Part shown: positions 1-11,508 of the stretch, piece by piece
How positions within the stretch are numbered: position 1 is the stretch's first letter
Layout: the number at the start of each line of letters is the position of its first letter
From: Nissolia schottii
Taxonomy: Eukaryota; Streptophyta; Magnoliopsida; Fabales; Fabaceae
DNA: 64,000 bases
Assembly: GCA_003254905.1 (NCBI GenBank)
Contig: QANU01101648.1
Coordinates: 469,616 to 533,615, forward strand
Reading direction: 5' to 3'
The notes under the pieces: generated by a model
What the model saw: only the letters and a program-made list of their open reading frames with translations
Told to the model about the DNA's origin: nothing
Databases searched by the model: none
Made by a program: the position numbers and the translations under genes

Positions 1-23
1 CAAAAAAGAAAGGAAGGTAATAC

Positions 24-1430
24 CTGATGCTGCCTCGCCAACAGTAGCAGGTGTATTAGGCATTACCCTTATGAATCTGTCATGGCCAGCCCATTCCTAC
101 ATAGTACGAAACAGACATTTCCATAAAAATATGCAGCCTTATTAAATCTGTGATGCTAAGAAAAAAGGGAAACAAAATCTTAAAGGGAAAGCTACTTGCA
201 CAAACAGTGTGGGGAATGTGCACAATATGAACTATTCAAAGAAAAAAAGAAAAACAAATAACTTACAGTGGGACCGCAAAGCTATCAAATTACTTGTATA
301 GGAGTATGGGAGGAACTTTTGGTTTCTGTTTTCATTTCTTGTTTTCAATTTGTTTTTTTTCAAAACTTTGTGAATGAAATAGTGAAAATAGGAAGCAAGA
401 TTTTCTTGTTTTCATTATTTCCTTCACAAAATCCTGAATAACAGGAAACAAAATGGAGATAGGAAATGAAAGCAGAATCCAAGCACACGCTAAAGTTTGT
501 ACAAGCATAGTACTCAATCACAAACAAGGAGGTTGTAAAATGCACGAAGACCATAAATATCCAATCCATCAACAAGTAATTGAGAAATATGAAGGCATCA
601 CCATCAGCATTTAGTCTACAGGTTCATGGCCTAACTTAACATTCATGAAACCAAAAACCCTTTCTATTTTTTTTTCCCATTTAATTAAGGTTTCACATTC
701 AGCCCATGAATAACGAGCAATTTCCCATAACTTTCTCTTATCTCTATCTTTTTTCTTTTTCTTTTTTCCTTTTATTTTCAGTGATAACAAACTGTCTTAT
801 TCAAGTTATACTCCAACAATAAAAACATTATATATATATATACACACACACACAAATAGAAGAAGAAAAGGAAATAAAAATAAAAAATGCACAACATTCC
901 GAAACCTGCAGATCTTTCAACTTCACTCCAGCAGCAACCGAAACCAAAAGCTTGTTCTTCGTGAGAAGCGGCTTCAGTTTCAAGACCGCGTCTTTCACTG
1001 CAACAACACCATCCAAATTAGTTTGGGAATATAATAAATAAAAAAAAAGAGGCAAAAAAGAAGCTAAAAAAGAACAGAGAGACGGAATGACAATACCTAC
1101 TTGAGGCTTGACCGAGAAAACGATGACGTTACTCTCCCGAACCACCTGAGAGAAGGAAAACAAAAAAAGAGCGATTGGTTGGTTGAGTCACATGAGTGAG
1201 AGGAAAACGAAAGAGGGGGGGAACAATACGTCGTCGTTTGAGGAGAGAACGGCGACGCCGAAAGATTCGAAGGCGGTGCGGCGAGCGGGGTTGGAGTGAG
1301 CAGCGGTGCGGATGCGGGAAGGGGGGAGGACGCCGGAGCGGACGGCGCCACTGGCGATGCTCTCAGCCATTTTACCGGCGCCGATGAAGCCGAGGGTGTA
1401 GGCGTCCGCGGGGATCGGAACGATATCCAT
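24..1430 (-). CDS. P5CR: Pyrroline-5-carboxylate reductase, 5' part (partial gene)
   Basis: This enzyme makes the last step of proline synthesis, reducing pyrroline-5-carboxylate with NAD(P)H. Four exons read on the minus strand: 1430-1230, 1145-1097, 997-906 and 96-24, giving 138 residues in continuous frame before the window ends. Exon 1 starts at the ATG at 1430 and has the Rossmann motif GFIGAGKMAESIA near residue 14. Exon 2 gives VIVFSVKPQ, exon 3 the VSVAAGVKLKDLQ stretch, and exon 4 the family signature WAGHDRFIRVMPNTPATVGE. All visible junctions are GT-AG; the exon 2 donor must be the GT at 1096-1095, because the alternative four bases upstream would create a stop. The exon 4 donor is at 23-22, so the C-terminal half lies left of the window. 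The intron 97-905 carries a MITE-like repeat. Confidence 0.95.
305..492. mobile_element. MITE-like inverted repeat in a P5CR intron
   Basis: The left half (TTTGGTTTCTGTTTTCATTT from about 315) is complementary to the right half, which ends near 490 (GGAAATGAAAGCAGAATCCA). Inner arms share the motif TTTGTGAA..GAAATA.TGAAAA. The same sequence type occurs at 28928-29120, so this is a dispersed short non-autonomous element. Ends and target duplication are not sharp. It lies inside the third intron of P5CR and does not touch an exon. Confidence 0.6.
828..856. repeat. (TA)n(CA)n microsatellite
   Basis: A short AT run followed by an AC run (ATATATATATACACACACAC) lies inside the P5CR third intron. 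A similar AT/AC run occurs at about 23327-23350. It is simple sequence with no coding role. Confidence 0.85.
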
Positions 1431-1842
1431 TTCTTTCTTTTTTCTGTTTGTTTTATTTTGGCAGCGAAAAAACAGAGAATGTGGTTTGCTTGTTTCAGTT
1501 CCAGTAGTAGTAGTTTGGCCACTCTTGTTGTTCCATTTGTTGTTGCGACGGAAGCCAATACAGGACTTTAGTTGGTAAGATACGGAATCACAATAACTTT
1601 ACCTTTTTCTTTTTTTGGATTCAAACAATAATTTTACCTATTAATTAAGAGTTTATGAAATTCATTAATTAAGGTTCTTTCTTTTTTATTCAACCACAAC
1701 CATTTGGACTTTATTCCTTACCCAAAAAATAATAAAAATCATTTGGACGTTATTAATAGAAACTCGACAAATCTTATCTAATCCAATTGCAAACTCTCTT
1801 GTAAAAGTAAACATAAATTATAAGAAGAGAATTTGGCAAGGT
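1431..1842. other. P5CR upstream region
   Basis: This is the presumed promoter and 5' leader side of P5CR, ending in AT-rich DNA. Open frames through 1431-1571 are antisense shadows of the exon. I see no gene here. Confidence 0.5.
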
Positions 1843-2297
1843 TATGTTCACTAGTTTAGAGGGGGAAAGATAGGAAGACATCAATGAGGTTCGAAGAAAA
1901 AGGGAAGACATGAGAATAAGAGTGTTTAGAAGGTTTTACCCTATCCTTGTTCACGAGTTTAAAAATATTCAAGAGAGGGAAACTAAAGGTTTATAATTTT
2001 TTTTAAATTTTAACATTTATTATAATAACTAAATATAATTAATATATTTAATTGAATGATAAAATTGGTATGTAAAAGTTTTATAAGGATAGAATGGTAT
2101 ATTCAATTAAAAATTAATTAAATTCTCCTCATTTAAAAAATAATAAATGAAGATTTTCGAACATTTTGAAGATCAACAAAAATCTTATATGTCTTCTCCT
2201 CCGAAAAAAATTAAAACTCACGAATAGGGTATAATCCTTATAACTCTTCCGTTTTCCTCCTTTCCCTTCCCTTCCAAAACCAAACTTGTGAACATAG
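1843..2297. mobile_element. Foldback/MITE-like element of about 455 bp
   Basis: The left end reads TATGTTCACTAGTTTAG and the right end is its near complement (CAAACTTGTGAACATA). Inner arm motifs also pair: ACCCTATCCTTGTTCACGAG near 1938-1960 against ACTCACGAATAGGGTATAAT near 2216-2235. No protein is encoded. Target-site duplication is not clear, so the exact ends are approximate. Confidence 0.45.
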
Positions 2298-2393
2298 ATT
2301 ATATATATTATAAATTTGTTATGTATATGTAAAATGAATATAATAAACGTAAAAATTAAAGAGAATAATAAATGACATTGGAGTTGATGGCAG

Positions 2394-3024
2394 ATGATAT
2401 GTGAGATACATGCGAGACCCTTTAGACTTGTGCACACCACTATAGATGATATCTCTGGTGCCTATGTTATTGGTGATGCTCCTTTCTCTGCACCTCGGCT
2501 TGTGCAGTGGGTGTCTTCTCTTGCTAGGTTTATAAAGATTAATGACAATTGCCTTTTGCAAGGGATTCCACGGCATGTTGGTTTTGTTGGTTTGTTACAC
2601 GATGAGGTTGGGGTGGCTCTTCGGCTACTCTAATTTTTTTGCGTGGTGGCTTAGTGGTCTTGATTGAGCTCACTGCAATCAATACGAGCCTTTGTTTGGT
2701 GTGGAATCAGGGTTATTGGATAGTGGTGTGCCACTTTGGCTCCCTCCTAGTCTACAGTTCATTTCGCATGGCATGAGTGATCATCATCTATATGTAACAC
2801 TCGCCTCTGCTATTAGTCACATGCGTCAATGGGATTGGGACCTGGGAGGTTATTGTTGTGGAACACACTTTGCGAGAATCAAACTACTGTGTTGTGTGAT
2901 TGGCCAAAGAAGGGGCGAGAGATGTGCTTGCCTTTTGCTTTTAGGAATCTGCTTTACCAGATTTGAACTTATAAAGAGTGGTGCTATGTGTATACCAAAA
3001 ATTTCACCAACGTACAACCACTAA
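2394..3024 (+). other. Unrecognised open stretches, probably repeat-derived
   Basis: Two open frames occur (2394-2633, 79 codons; 2692-3024, 110 codons) in DNA that is richer in GC than its surroundings. I recognise no domain in either product, and no splice structure joins them into a convincing gene. The change in base composition suggests a decayed gene or element fragment. Treated as non-genic unless transcript evidence appears. Confidence 0.25.
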
Positions 3025-3480
3025 AGTATTTTATACATCTTCGATCCATTTATTTATTTCTCACAAATCATTAAACTCTCACATGCTGAACAAACTCTCA
3101 AAATCTTATATCATTTCTTAAATTACTAACCCCCTCACATTCACTCTTCCTCTCCCTAACTTTCCCAAACCTTCCCAAACTCGAAACCAATGAAATTTCT
3201 TTCTTCCTCTCCCAACATTCCGCACGCCGCCCTCAACCAAGCCCAACCGCTGTCAGGGTCGCTACTTCGTCCCTTGTTCAACATCGCAACTCCGTCGTCG
3301 TTCAACACTGCGAGTCCATCCTCCAAGACCGACGAGGACCACCGGCACGCTGCCCTCGAATTGCCCTCAACGACGACTCTCCGACCTTAGGCACGAACCT
3401 CACACCACTCTTTGCGCTCCCTCACGTTGTCCTCTTCAGCGAAACACTCTTCAACAGTAGTCATGAAGAACGGTTTTACT
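3025..3480. other. Intergenic, CT/AC-rich
   Basis: A small open frame at 3190-3390 is built from proline/serine-rich low-complexity codons and has no recognisable domain. Nothing else is visible. Confidence 0.4.
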
Positions 3481-4060
3481 ATAAAGTATGAATGAGTTTT
3501 CTCATAAACAGTAGTGTTTTAGTTTGTTCAAGACCCTCATTTCGGTTTGTTCATGATGGATGTATAAGTTTGTTCAAATTGAGTTGAGGATTTGTTCATA
3601 CAGGGTATTAAAGATTGTTCAATCTCAGAAAATGTGTTTGTTCATATTGAGTTATAATGTTTAATAAAAATAAACAAACTTGTTCATACAAAATGAAGAA
3701 ACTCATATAACTGTAGTGAACAAACATATTTAACTATGGTAACAAACCTACATAATAAGAATGAACACAAACCTACTTAACTGGAATGAATAAATCCCAA
3801 TACAAAACAATGAACAAACATGTCCATATAAAATGAACAAACACAATTTAAATATAGCGAACAAACCCCAATACAAATAATGAACAAATCTGTCCAAATA
3901 AAATCAACACACTTGTTTAACTATAGTGAACAAACCTACTTAACTGGAATGAAAAAATCGTAATAGAAATAATGAATAAACATGTTCATATAAAACGAAT
4001 AAATCCATTTAACTATAGTAAACAAACCTACTTAACTTTGAGTATTGCAAGTCTTCCATG
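3480..4060. repeat. Imperfect repeat array of GAACAAAC / GTTTGTTCA words
   Basis: The words GTTTGTTCA (left part) and its complement GAACAAAC (right part) recur every 15-45 bases, with larger repeated phrases such as ACTATAGTGAACAAACCTAC and CCTACTTAACTGGAATGAA. The switch of strand near 3670 makes the array roughly palindromic overall. It is not a CRISPR: spacing is irregular and repeats are degenerate. It resembles in style, but not in exact sequence, the TTTGTGCAT array at 13600-14240. Confidence 0.6.
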
Positions 4061-5289
4061 TGATAAAAGTATTGCAAATCTAAAATTATTTCACTTTGAG
4101 TTCTTTAACAAATATCATTAGCTAAATCCTTTTTAAAATTAGGGTTTTACTAAGAACATTGGTTAAAGAACTACAAATAGTAAGGTTTTTAAGTTTTTAC
4201 AATTTTTAATGCATTGGAGATTGAAAAGTCTCACGTTTCAATACAAAACTTTCAAGTTCTTAAACCATGCCCTAATAACACACTTTAGCATTGTTATGGA
4301 CTAAACATGATTCTGACTTAAACTCGTGGTAACCGAAATACATAAGGATACACAACATGACATATCAACTTATCCCTTATCACATATCAGGACAACCAAT
4401 CGAAGTTCGCATTGTCTCGGGTTTATCCGACTACAGAACAGTAACTGTTACATAATAATAATGGCTATGAATAACTGTCAACACAGTTATAAGTGACGAT
4501 TTCAAGTTTCAAGAGCAGTATGAAGCTTTAAACAACTCATTTAAGTCTAATTAGAGGTTGTTACACATGTGTTAAAAGCTACTCAACACCTATAAACGAT
4601 CACCAACACGATAAAACTATATAAGGAAAAAGGCACTGTTTATAGTGAGGTACATGTTCAAAATAATCTACAATACATATAAGAAATACACTTATTTGGG
4701 TGTCAGAGTGTCTTTACAAGTACCACTGTCGCCTCTTAAATCAAACTTCACAATCAAAGAATCTGAATTCACCTCTCCAAATTCTTAAGTTACACACTCA
4801 AGGTCTGAGTTATACAGTTGCAAAGCCATCTCAAAAACTTCTATAACAATCATTTTCCCTTAAAATTATATCAAAAAATAGTTAGATGGACAAATTGAGA
4901 GAGTTACTACTTTCAAGAACTGTCTCTATAACAAATTGCAAATTTCATGTATGTGAGTATGTCGTCATTTTAAAGCGATCACTTTTTCACTCTTCCTTTC
5001 TCCATTTCATCCTTTGTGATGGTTTTGTGTGGCTTAGAGAATGGGAGTTGAATCTAATCAAATACCTTTTTAAAAAAATCAAATTCTTTTTTGAAAAGTT
5101 ATCTCCTAAATTTTTGGAAGATATCTCCTTATAGTCTAGGAGATAAGTTTTCTAAAAATGTTCTTTTTCTTAAACGAAAAACAAAATTTCTTTTGAAGGA
5201 AGGAAAATGTAAACAGTGAAGGGAAGGGACAATCGCACCCAAAATTTATACTGGTTCGATTCCTAAGAGTTAGGAATCTACGTCCAGTT
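4061..5289. other. Intergenic AT-rich region
   Basis: No recognisable gene. The frame 4886-5134 has no domain. Near 5234-5262 the sequence AATTTATACTGGTTCGATTC resembles a phrase common in plant retroelement-derived repeats, which suggests that the adjoining duplicated segment is repeat-derived. Confidence 0.4.
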
Positions 5290-6363
5290 CTTCAAACACT
5301 CAAATCACTTTTCTTTCAAAAACTTTCCAATACAAACACCAATTTCAAAAACAAAACTCTCAAATGATCTAGATCAGAAAACACACTCTCAAGAACAAAT
5401 AAACACACAAGTGGCTCTCCAAGAAATGTTCTCTATACTCAGCCTTTTTCACTCTCAAAGTCTCTTAAGCAATAGAGCTTTTCTCACAAAGAAACAAATT
5501 TTGAACAAAAAGATTATATAAAGAATTTCAGATTGAACCTTGAGAGGAAAAAAAAGAATAGAATAATGGCTTTAGGTTGTAAGTATAATAGCAGACTTTT
5601 TGGCTCTTTTCTTTTTTCTGCCTTGATAGGTCACATCATTTCCCTTTTTATAATCAGAAAATTCTGATCGTTTGTGATTTAAAATTCAGAACGTTTGCAG
5701 GTGTAAGTGAGTTGTCTTCATATCATTTGCTCCTACAAGTCCTTTTGTACCAGTAGAATCATTTTGTCCGTTGTGTAAAATTCCCTTTATATTTTCTCTC
5801 TTACTGATCCAGCAGCGAAAAAGGCAGCGACCATTTTCTCTCTCTTTCTTCAAAATTCTGACGCCTTTGCTTGCTGCAACACGTTTTATTTTCATTTCTT
5901 TCTTTGAAGATTCTGACGCCTTTCTCTCTCTATCCCTTTATTCTTTTCAAATGTCAGCTGCACATATAAATATTTCTTTATGTATTTTGCTGCTTCTTTG
6001 CATGTCCTTTCTTTATTTTTGAAAATCTTTCCCTTTATTTGTTCTTCAAATCTGACGCTTCCTTTCTTTTCAAAATATAGCATATATATAATTTTCTTTG
6101 CTCTTTCTATTGTCAAATATTTTTCCAGCTTGTCAGCACCATAGGAAACATATATATTTTTCTTCTCTTTCTTTTCATTTCAGCGTCAGTGCCTGCTACA
6201 TTTTTCCTTTCCAATGCTTCCTAGTCACTTTGCTTTACGCCAACACGTTTCCTTTTCAGAAATTTCTTGCTGCACATTGTTCTTTCCCTTTCTTGTCACC
6301 GTCAGCTTTTCTTTGACTTCTTTAGCATCCAATGCATTCTTAATTTTGGTGGGCCAATATCTT
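5290..6363. repeat. Tandem duplication, copy 1
   Basis: This segment, beginning CTTCAAACACTCAAATCAC, is repeated almost base for base at 6365-7562. It is T-rich and non-coding, with many in-frame stops. Relative to copy 2 it lacks about 120 bases that lie between two TTGCTGCTTCTT repeats, which suggests deletion by slippage or unequal recombination. A single N follows at 6364. Confidence 0.9.
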
Positions 6364-6364
6364 N

Positions 6365-7562
6365 CTTCAAACACTCAAATCACTTTTCTTTCAAAAACTT
6401 TCCAATACAAACACCAATTTCAAAAACAAAACTCTCAAATGATCTAGATCAGAAAACACACTCTCAAGAACAAATAAACACACAAGTGGCTCTCCAAGAA
6501 ATGTTCTCTATACTCAGCCTTTTTCACTCTCAAAGTCTCTCAAACAATAGAGTTTTTGTCACAAAGAAACAAATTTTGGACAAAGAGATTATATAAAGAA
6601 TTTCATATTGAACCTTGAGAGGAGAAAAAATAATAGAATAATGGCTTTAGGTTGTAAGTATAACAACAGACTTTTTGGCTCTTTTCTTTTTTCTGCCTTG
6701 GTAGGTCACATCATTTCCCTTTTTATAATCAGAAAATTCTGACCGTTTGTGATTTAAAATTCAGAACGTTTGCAGGTGTAGGTGAGTTGTCTTCATCTCA
6801 TTTGCTCGTACATGTCCTTTTGTACCAGGAGAAATCATTTTGTCTGTTGTGTAAAATTCCCTTTATATTTTCTCTCTTACCGATCTAGCAGCAAAAAAGG
6901 TAGCGACCATTTTCTCTCTCTTTCTTCAAAATTCTGACGCCTTTGCTTGCTGCAACACGTTTCATTTTCATTTCTTTCTTTGAAGATTCTAATGCCTTTC
7001 TCTCTCTATCCCTTTATTCTTTTCAAATGTCAGCTGCACATATAAATATTTCTTTATGTACTTTGCTATTTTTGCTTTTCCATAATTTTCTTTATGTCCC
7101 TTCGCTGTAGGCTTTCTCCTCTTTTCCATATTTCATTTTCATAAACCTTGCACAACCTTTTTCTTTTGCTGCTTCTTATATTGTTGCTGCTTCTTTGCAT
7201 GTCCTTTCTTTATTTTTGAAAATCTTTCCCTTTATTTGTTCTTCAAATCTGACGCTTCCTTTCTTTTCAAAATATAGCATATATATAATTTTCTTTGCTC
7301 TTTCTATTGTCAAATATTTTTTTCCAGCTTGTCAGCACCATAGGAAACATATATATTTTTCTTCTCTTTCTTTTCATTTCAGCGTCAGTGCCTGCTACAT
7401 TTTTCCTTTCTAATGCTTCCTAGTCACTTTGCTTTACGCCAACACGTTTCCTTTTCAGAAATTTCTTGCTGCACATTGCTCTTTCCCTTTCTTGTCACCG
7501 TCAGCTTTTCTTTAACTTCTTTAGCATCCAATGCATTCTTAATTTCGGTGGGCCAATATCTT
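6365..7562. repeat. Tandem duplication, copy 2
   Basis: Second copy of 5290-6363, differing by scattered single-base changes and by an extra segment at about 7066-7183. It starts immediately after an N at 6364 and ends at CCAATATCTT, the same words that end copy 1. The arrangement could be a real tandem duplication or two alleles laid end to end by the assembler. Confidence 0.9.
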
Positions 7563-8467
7563 GGCTTCAATTTTTTTCTTTTCATTTGGCCTGTGGATGA
7601 TTGTGGGCTTAAACTTGAGTTGTCCATTTTTCATTTCTCAAATAAGGATTCAGTTTCCCTTTGGGCTCCAGACTACCCCACTTCCCTTTCTTAATTTTCC
7701 TAAAGAAAACGAATTGGGCTGTGAATTTATTGCGCTGTAGGTTCCATTTTTGTTCCTATTTCTTTCTTCAAAAAAAAATAAAATGAACTCCCTTGGTTTG
7801 TTGCCTGATGCAAGTTTCCCATTCCTTTTCATCAGGAGCTCCTTGCATTAGTCACATCATCCTTGCATTAGTTGGGCCAATCAATTTAGGCTCCATCTGC
7901 TTCGGCTTTATTTCACACATAAAAACGAACAGGGCCTTAAAAGTCATTTTCCATAAATTATAGACTTAGGCTGCTCTTATTCTTTGTTCCATTTGTCCAT
8001 GCGTAAAATGGCCAAGAAAATAATTTATCCTGAAACACTTGCACACACATGAGAAGGTTCATACAATATTTGTCATCATCAAATTAATTATTGCAAATTG
8101 AATCAACCCTTTGTTTTGTATATAAATAAGTTAAACTTAAGAAAAAAAAATTGTACTAGATTAATTATCATATTAAAATATAATAAAAATAAGAAAGCAT
8201 AATCATAATAACTATTAAGTTAGACAGCTGCTCACGTTTATTATCCCTTGCTCTTTTTTCCAATGAAATGCGTTCTTCTCCTCCACGTGTTACAAAGGCC
8301 TCCACTTATCTTTATCAAGAGGAATCCAAATCCAAATCCAAATAGGCATAGAGGGGTGATGATATCATCGAGTATGTCACACAAATCAAGGTTTAAACTA
8401 ATTTATAAATAGTGATCTGAATATATTTACCATCAGGAAATCGAAGATCTAAGAAATTTTGATAGAG
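7563..8467. other. Intergenic region and methyltransferase upstream DNA
   Basis: No gene is visible. The last 200-250 bases before 8468 would hold the promoter and 5' leader of the methyltransferase. TTATAAATAG at 8402-8411 is a reasonable TATA box about 60 bases before the ATG. Confidence 0.4.
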
Positions 8468-9947
8468 ATGGCAGAGCTATTTGTGAAGCAGGCAAAGGAA
8501 TACTCGGACGCAAGGCCAAGTTATCCTCCGCAACTCTTCCAATTCATAGCATCAAAGACTCCCTCTCACCACCTCGCTTGGGATGTTGGAACCGGAAGTG
8601 GCCAGGCTGCCAAAATCGTGTGTCTTCTGATCTTTTCCTCTAGTTCTCTCTATTTATCTTCCCCTTCCATTATCGATCTGTCTCTCATTTCCTGATTTTT
8701 AATTTATTTCTTATTTTTTAACTTTTGTATGATAAAAATAGAAATTAGAAAATAGTAAATAAGATTTTCTTATTTATGCTATTTATTTTATCTGCTTGAT
8801 TTTTTCTTATATCACCTTTTTGTCCTTGTGAACTCTTTAAGATTATCTTGGCCTCATATTCAATAGCCCCCTTTTTTTTCTCCCTCAATTGAATCATTAA
8901 CGTTTTAGTTTCATTATCTAGAATCTGATTTACTCGTAATGACGTTTACGTTATTAGTCCGGCCCGTTCAATAGAGTTCGTTTTACTCGTTAAAGTTTAT
9001 TTAAAACAATTGTTAATTAAATAATAACTATAATAAAAGGCTTATGACAAAACTAATAACGTACAAATCATCCACAATAGCAGTTACCGCTGGTGATTAC
9101 TTATATCTACTACTATTGTACATTTTCTTTGTTTGGTTTGATTGATGTGCATTTAAATAGGTAAAATTTGATAATTAAAATTTTTATTTATTATTTAAAA
9201 AGTCATATTTATAAAATAATTTAATTAGACAATAATATATACGTGCATAACAATTATTATTTTTCTTAATCTCAAATTACTTATGCTGTGATGAAATTGA
9301 ATCAATTTCAGTTAGCTGCCACATACAAGAATGTCATAGGTACGGATGCTAGCGAGAAACAGCTGGAATATGCAGCCAAGGTACCCAACGTGAGATACCG
9401 ACACACCCCTTCCACCATGTCCATGTTCGAGCTCGAACAAAAAGTGGCACCTCATGGAACCGTGGACCTCGTGACCATAGCCCAAGCCATGCACTGGTTC
9501 GATCTCCCAACCTTCTACGAACAAGTCAAGTGGGTCCTCAAGAAGCCTCACGGGGTCATCGCTGCTTGGTGTTACAATGTGCCAAGGGTCAGTAATGACG
9601 TGGACAAGGTCTTTGACCGGTTCTATGATGATGACTTGAGTCCTTATTGGGACCCAGCACGCAAATTGGTTGAGGACAATTATAGGAGTATTGATTTTCC
9701 GTTTCAGCCCTTGGATGGGCTTGATCACACAGGACCCTTTGAGTTTGTGTCAGAGACCGTGATGGATTTGGGTCACTACTTGACTTACATTAGATCCGGG
9801 TCAGCATATCAGACGGCGAAGGAGAAAGGAGTGGAGCTTCTTGGGGATGATCTTGTGGAGAAATTTAGGGTTGCTTGGGGCGAAGATGGTCAAAGGGTTG
9901 CCAAGTTTCCAGTTTATTTGAGGATTGGAAGGGTAGGGAATGCCTGA
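8468..9947 (+). CDS. SAM-dependent methyltransferase (type 11-like family)
   Basis: Two exons, 8468-8617 and 9312-9947, join in frame to a 261-residue protein. The intron begins GTGTGT at 8618 and ends TTTCAG at 9311. Exon 1 holds the SAM-binding glycine motif WDVGTGSGQAA (residues 38-48). Exon 2 continues with NVIGTDASEKQLEYA (the acidic residue after strand 2) and TIAQAMHWFD (motif III region), then a C-terminal half rich in F/Y/W typical of the plant family annotated as putative small-molecule methyltransferases. The start is the ATG at 8468; the in-frame TTG upstream is not needed. The methyl acceptor cannot be told from the sequence. No chloroplast or secretory signal is evident, so it is probably cytosolic. 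Confidence 0.9.
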
Positions 9948-10855
9948 AATTGTTTCAAGTGCTTGCGTTTTTTTCTTTTATGTTTTTAAAACACAAAAAT
10001 GTTTTTTGAACATAAGCTCTCTCACTTACATCATTAAACTCACTCATATCTTATGATATGAGTAATATATGAGTGTGAGTCTTATAATATGTGCGAAAGG
10101 TCAAATATGATGTTTACACCATATTTAGTGATTAAATAACATCACCTTTAAAATATGTGTGCTTTGAGCAATGTAATGACTAAGAGACTCTCTCAATAAA
10201 TATATGTTTGCTCTCAGCAATGTGGTGATTAAGAGACTTTCTCAATAAATTTTTATAAAGTTTTAACCTTTATCTTCTCCAAGCCATATGATTGGTCTAC
10301 TTGTGAAAGATTTGAGTAGTATACATATGTCTTAGGTTCAAACTTCATTGAATGTAATTTTCGAAATAAAAAAAAAACTTTATCTTCTCCGTAATAGTGT
10401 AGTTTTCATTTCCCTACACCAAACTCGTGTCGGTTAAATGGTTGCTTTTTCAATCCACAAATAAGTGTCTTTTAAAGTTTTTTACAATTATTAAGAAGTT
10501 ATTAATATTATAAAAAAAGTTATACTAGTTTACCAAAATTTAAAAAAAAATCTCAAATTCTCTCTCTCTATTAATTTCTATCTCTCAACCAATGTGTGAG
10601 AGAATTAATATTTACTAGAAAAGTGTGAAACAATGATAAATATGTGAGATAGAACAATGGTAAAATTGGTAAAAATAATTAATGTTACCTTGAAATCTTA
10701 AAAATGACATTTAATTGTGGATATATATATATATATATTGCTTAAAAGATATTTATTTGTGGACGGAGAGAGTACTTCTTAAGCAATATTTTATTATATG
10801 AATGAATAATTTATCTCTAATGAAAAAAGTGAAGTGGAAAACTGTATACTACACT
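9948..10855. other. Intergenic AT-rich region
   Basis: This stretch includes the 3' flank of the methyltransferase, a direct repeat near 10150-10250 (GAGCAATGT..TGA..AAGAGACT.TCTCAATAAAT, twice about 55 bases apart) and an (AT)n run near 10722-10738. No gene is seen. Confidence 0.5.
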
Positions 10856-10859
10856 TGTG

Positions 10860-11115
10860 TGAAAATCATACCTTGTTCGGTTGTAACTCGGGGATGGCTG
10901 TATTAATATGTACTCCTTCTAAGGTACCATCAAGGAAAACATTTTTTTTATTTCCATTTGATAGAGAGTCCATTTTTAAGTGACTGCAATAGCAAGTAGA
11001 GGGTGAACAGAGATGATGCAAGCAATAGGGGCAAAGGTCTCCTCATAATCGATGTCATATTCGAGTAAAAACCCTTGGCAACCAAACGAGCTTTGTATCA
11101 TTCAATGGAACTCTT
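10860..11115 (-). pseudogene. Ty1/Copia reverse-transcriptase fragment, decayed
   Basis: Read on the minus strand, the DNA encodes pieces of the Copia RT core: an YDIDYEETFAPIA stretch, then HPLLAIAVT, KWTLYQMEIKKMF and a LDGTLEGVHI-like piece. These correspond to the family's GxDYEETFAPVA, LLLAIA, W.L.QMDVKNAFL.G.L order. They lie in different frames, so at least two or three frameshifts are present. No other pol domain flanks it. On its right it meets a sequence (TATGCCCCAACTTAGGATG) that resembles an LTR end, so the fragment is a truncated, nested remnant. Confidence 0.75.
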
Positions 11116-11508
11116 ATGCCCCAACTTAGGATGTGACTGAGACACAAGGGACTAGTTTCCTTAAGGAAGCCTCTGGGAATGCTTTTTATAAAAACATGCA
11201 CTTTAACTTAATTAAAAACAAATAAAACTTTCTTTCTTTGAATAAACATAAAATCTCTTACAATAAACATAAATATACATGATAAAATACGCGATTGGTC
11301 TGAAGATCCTGCCTATATACAATTGGAGCACTCTAGAAATGATTCAATTACAAAATAAAAATAATACTAACAATTCCTATAGGTAGCTTCACCTCAAGGT
11401 GAACTGCTGACTCTTGGATTCGTACGTCGTTGCATTGACCATAAACTCCATGCACTACTACTTCGCTTCGTAACTTGTAACTGGAAGGGGAGATTGAGGA
11501 GTGAGAAC
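11113..11508 (-). mobile_element. LTR-end-like sequence adjoining the Copia fragment
   Basis: The phrase GCCCCAACTTAGGATGTGAC at about 11117-11136 repeats, with changes, at 11513-11532 (GCCCCAACTTAGGACATGAC), where it marks the 3' end of a reverse-oriented LTR. The stretch between may be internal or LTR sequence of a related element. Boundaries and class are uncertain. Confidence 0.35.

Noticed and set aside
1097..1571. Long frames on both strands over the P5CR first exon
   Set aside because: They are frame-shifted or antisense shadows of exon 1, which is fixed by the P5CR motifs.
3480..4060. CRISPR-like array
   Set aside because: Repeat words are short, degenerate and irregularly spaced, and the host is a plant nuclear genome.
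9312..9728. 138-codon minus-strand frame
   Set aside because: It is antisense to exon 2 of the methyltransferase.
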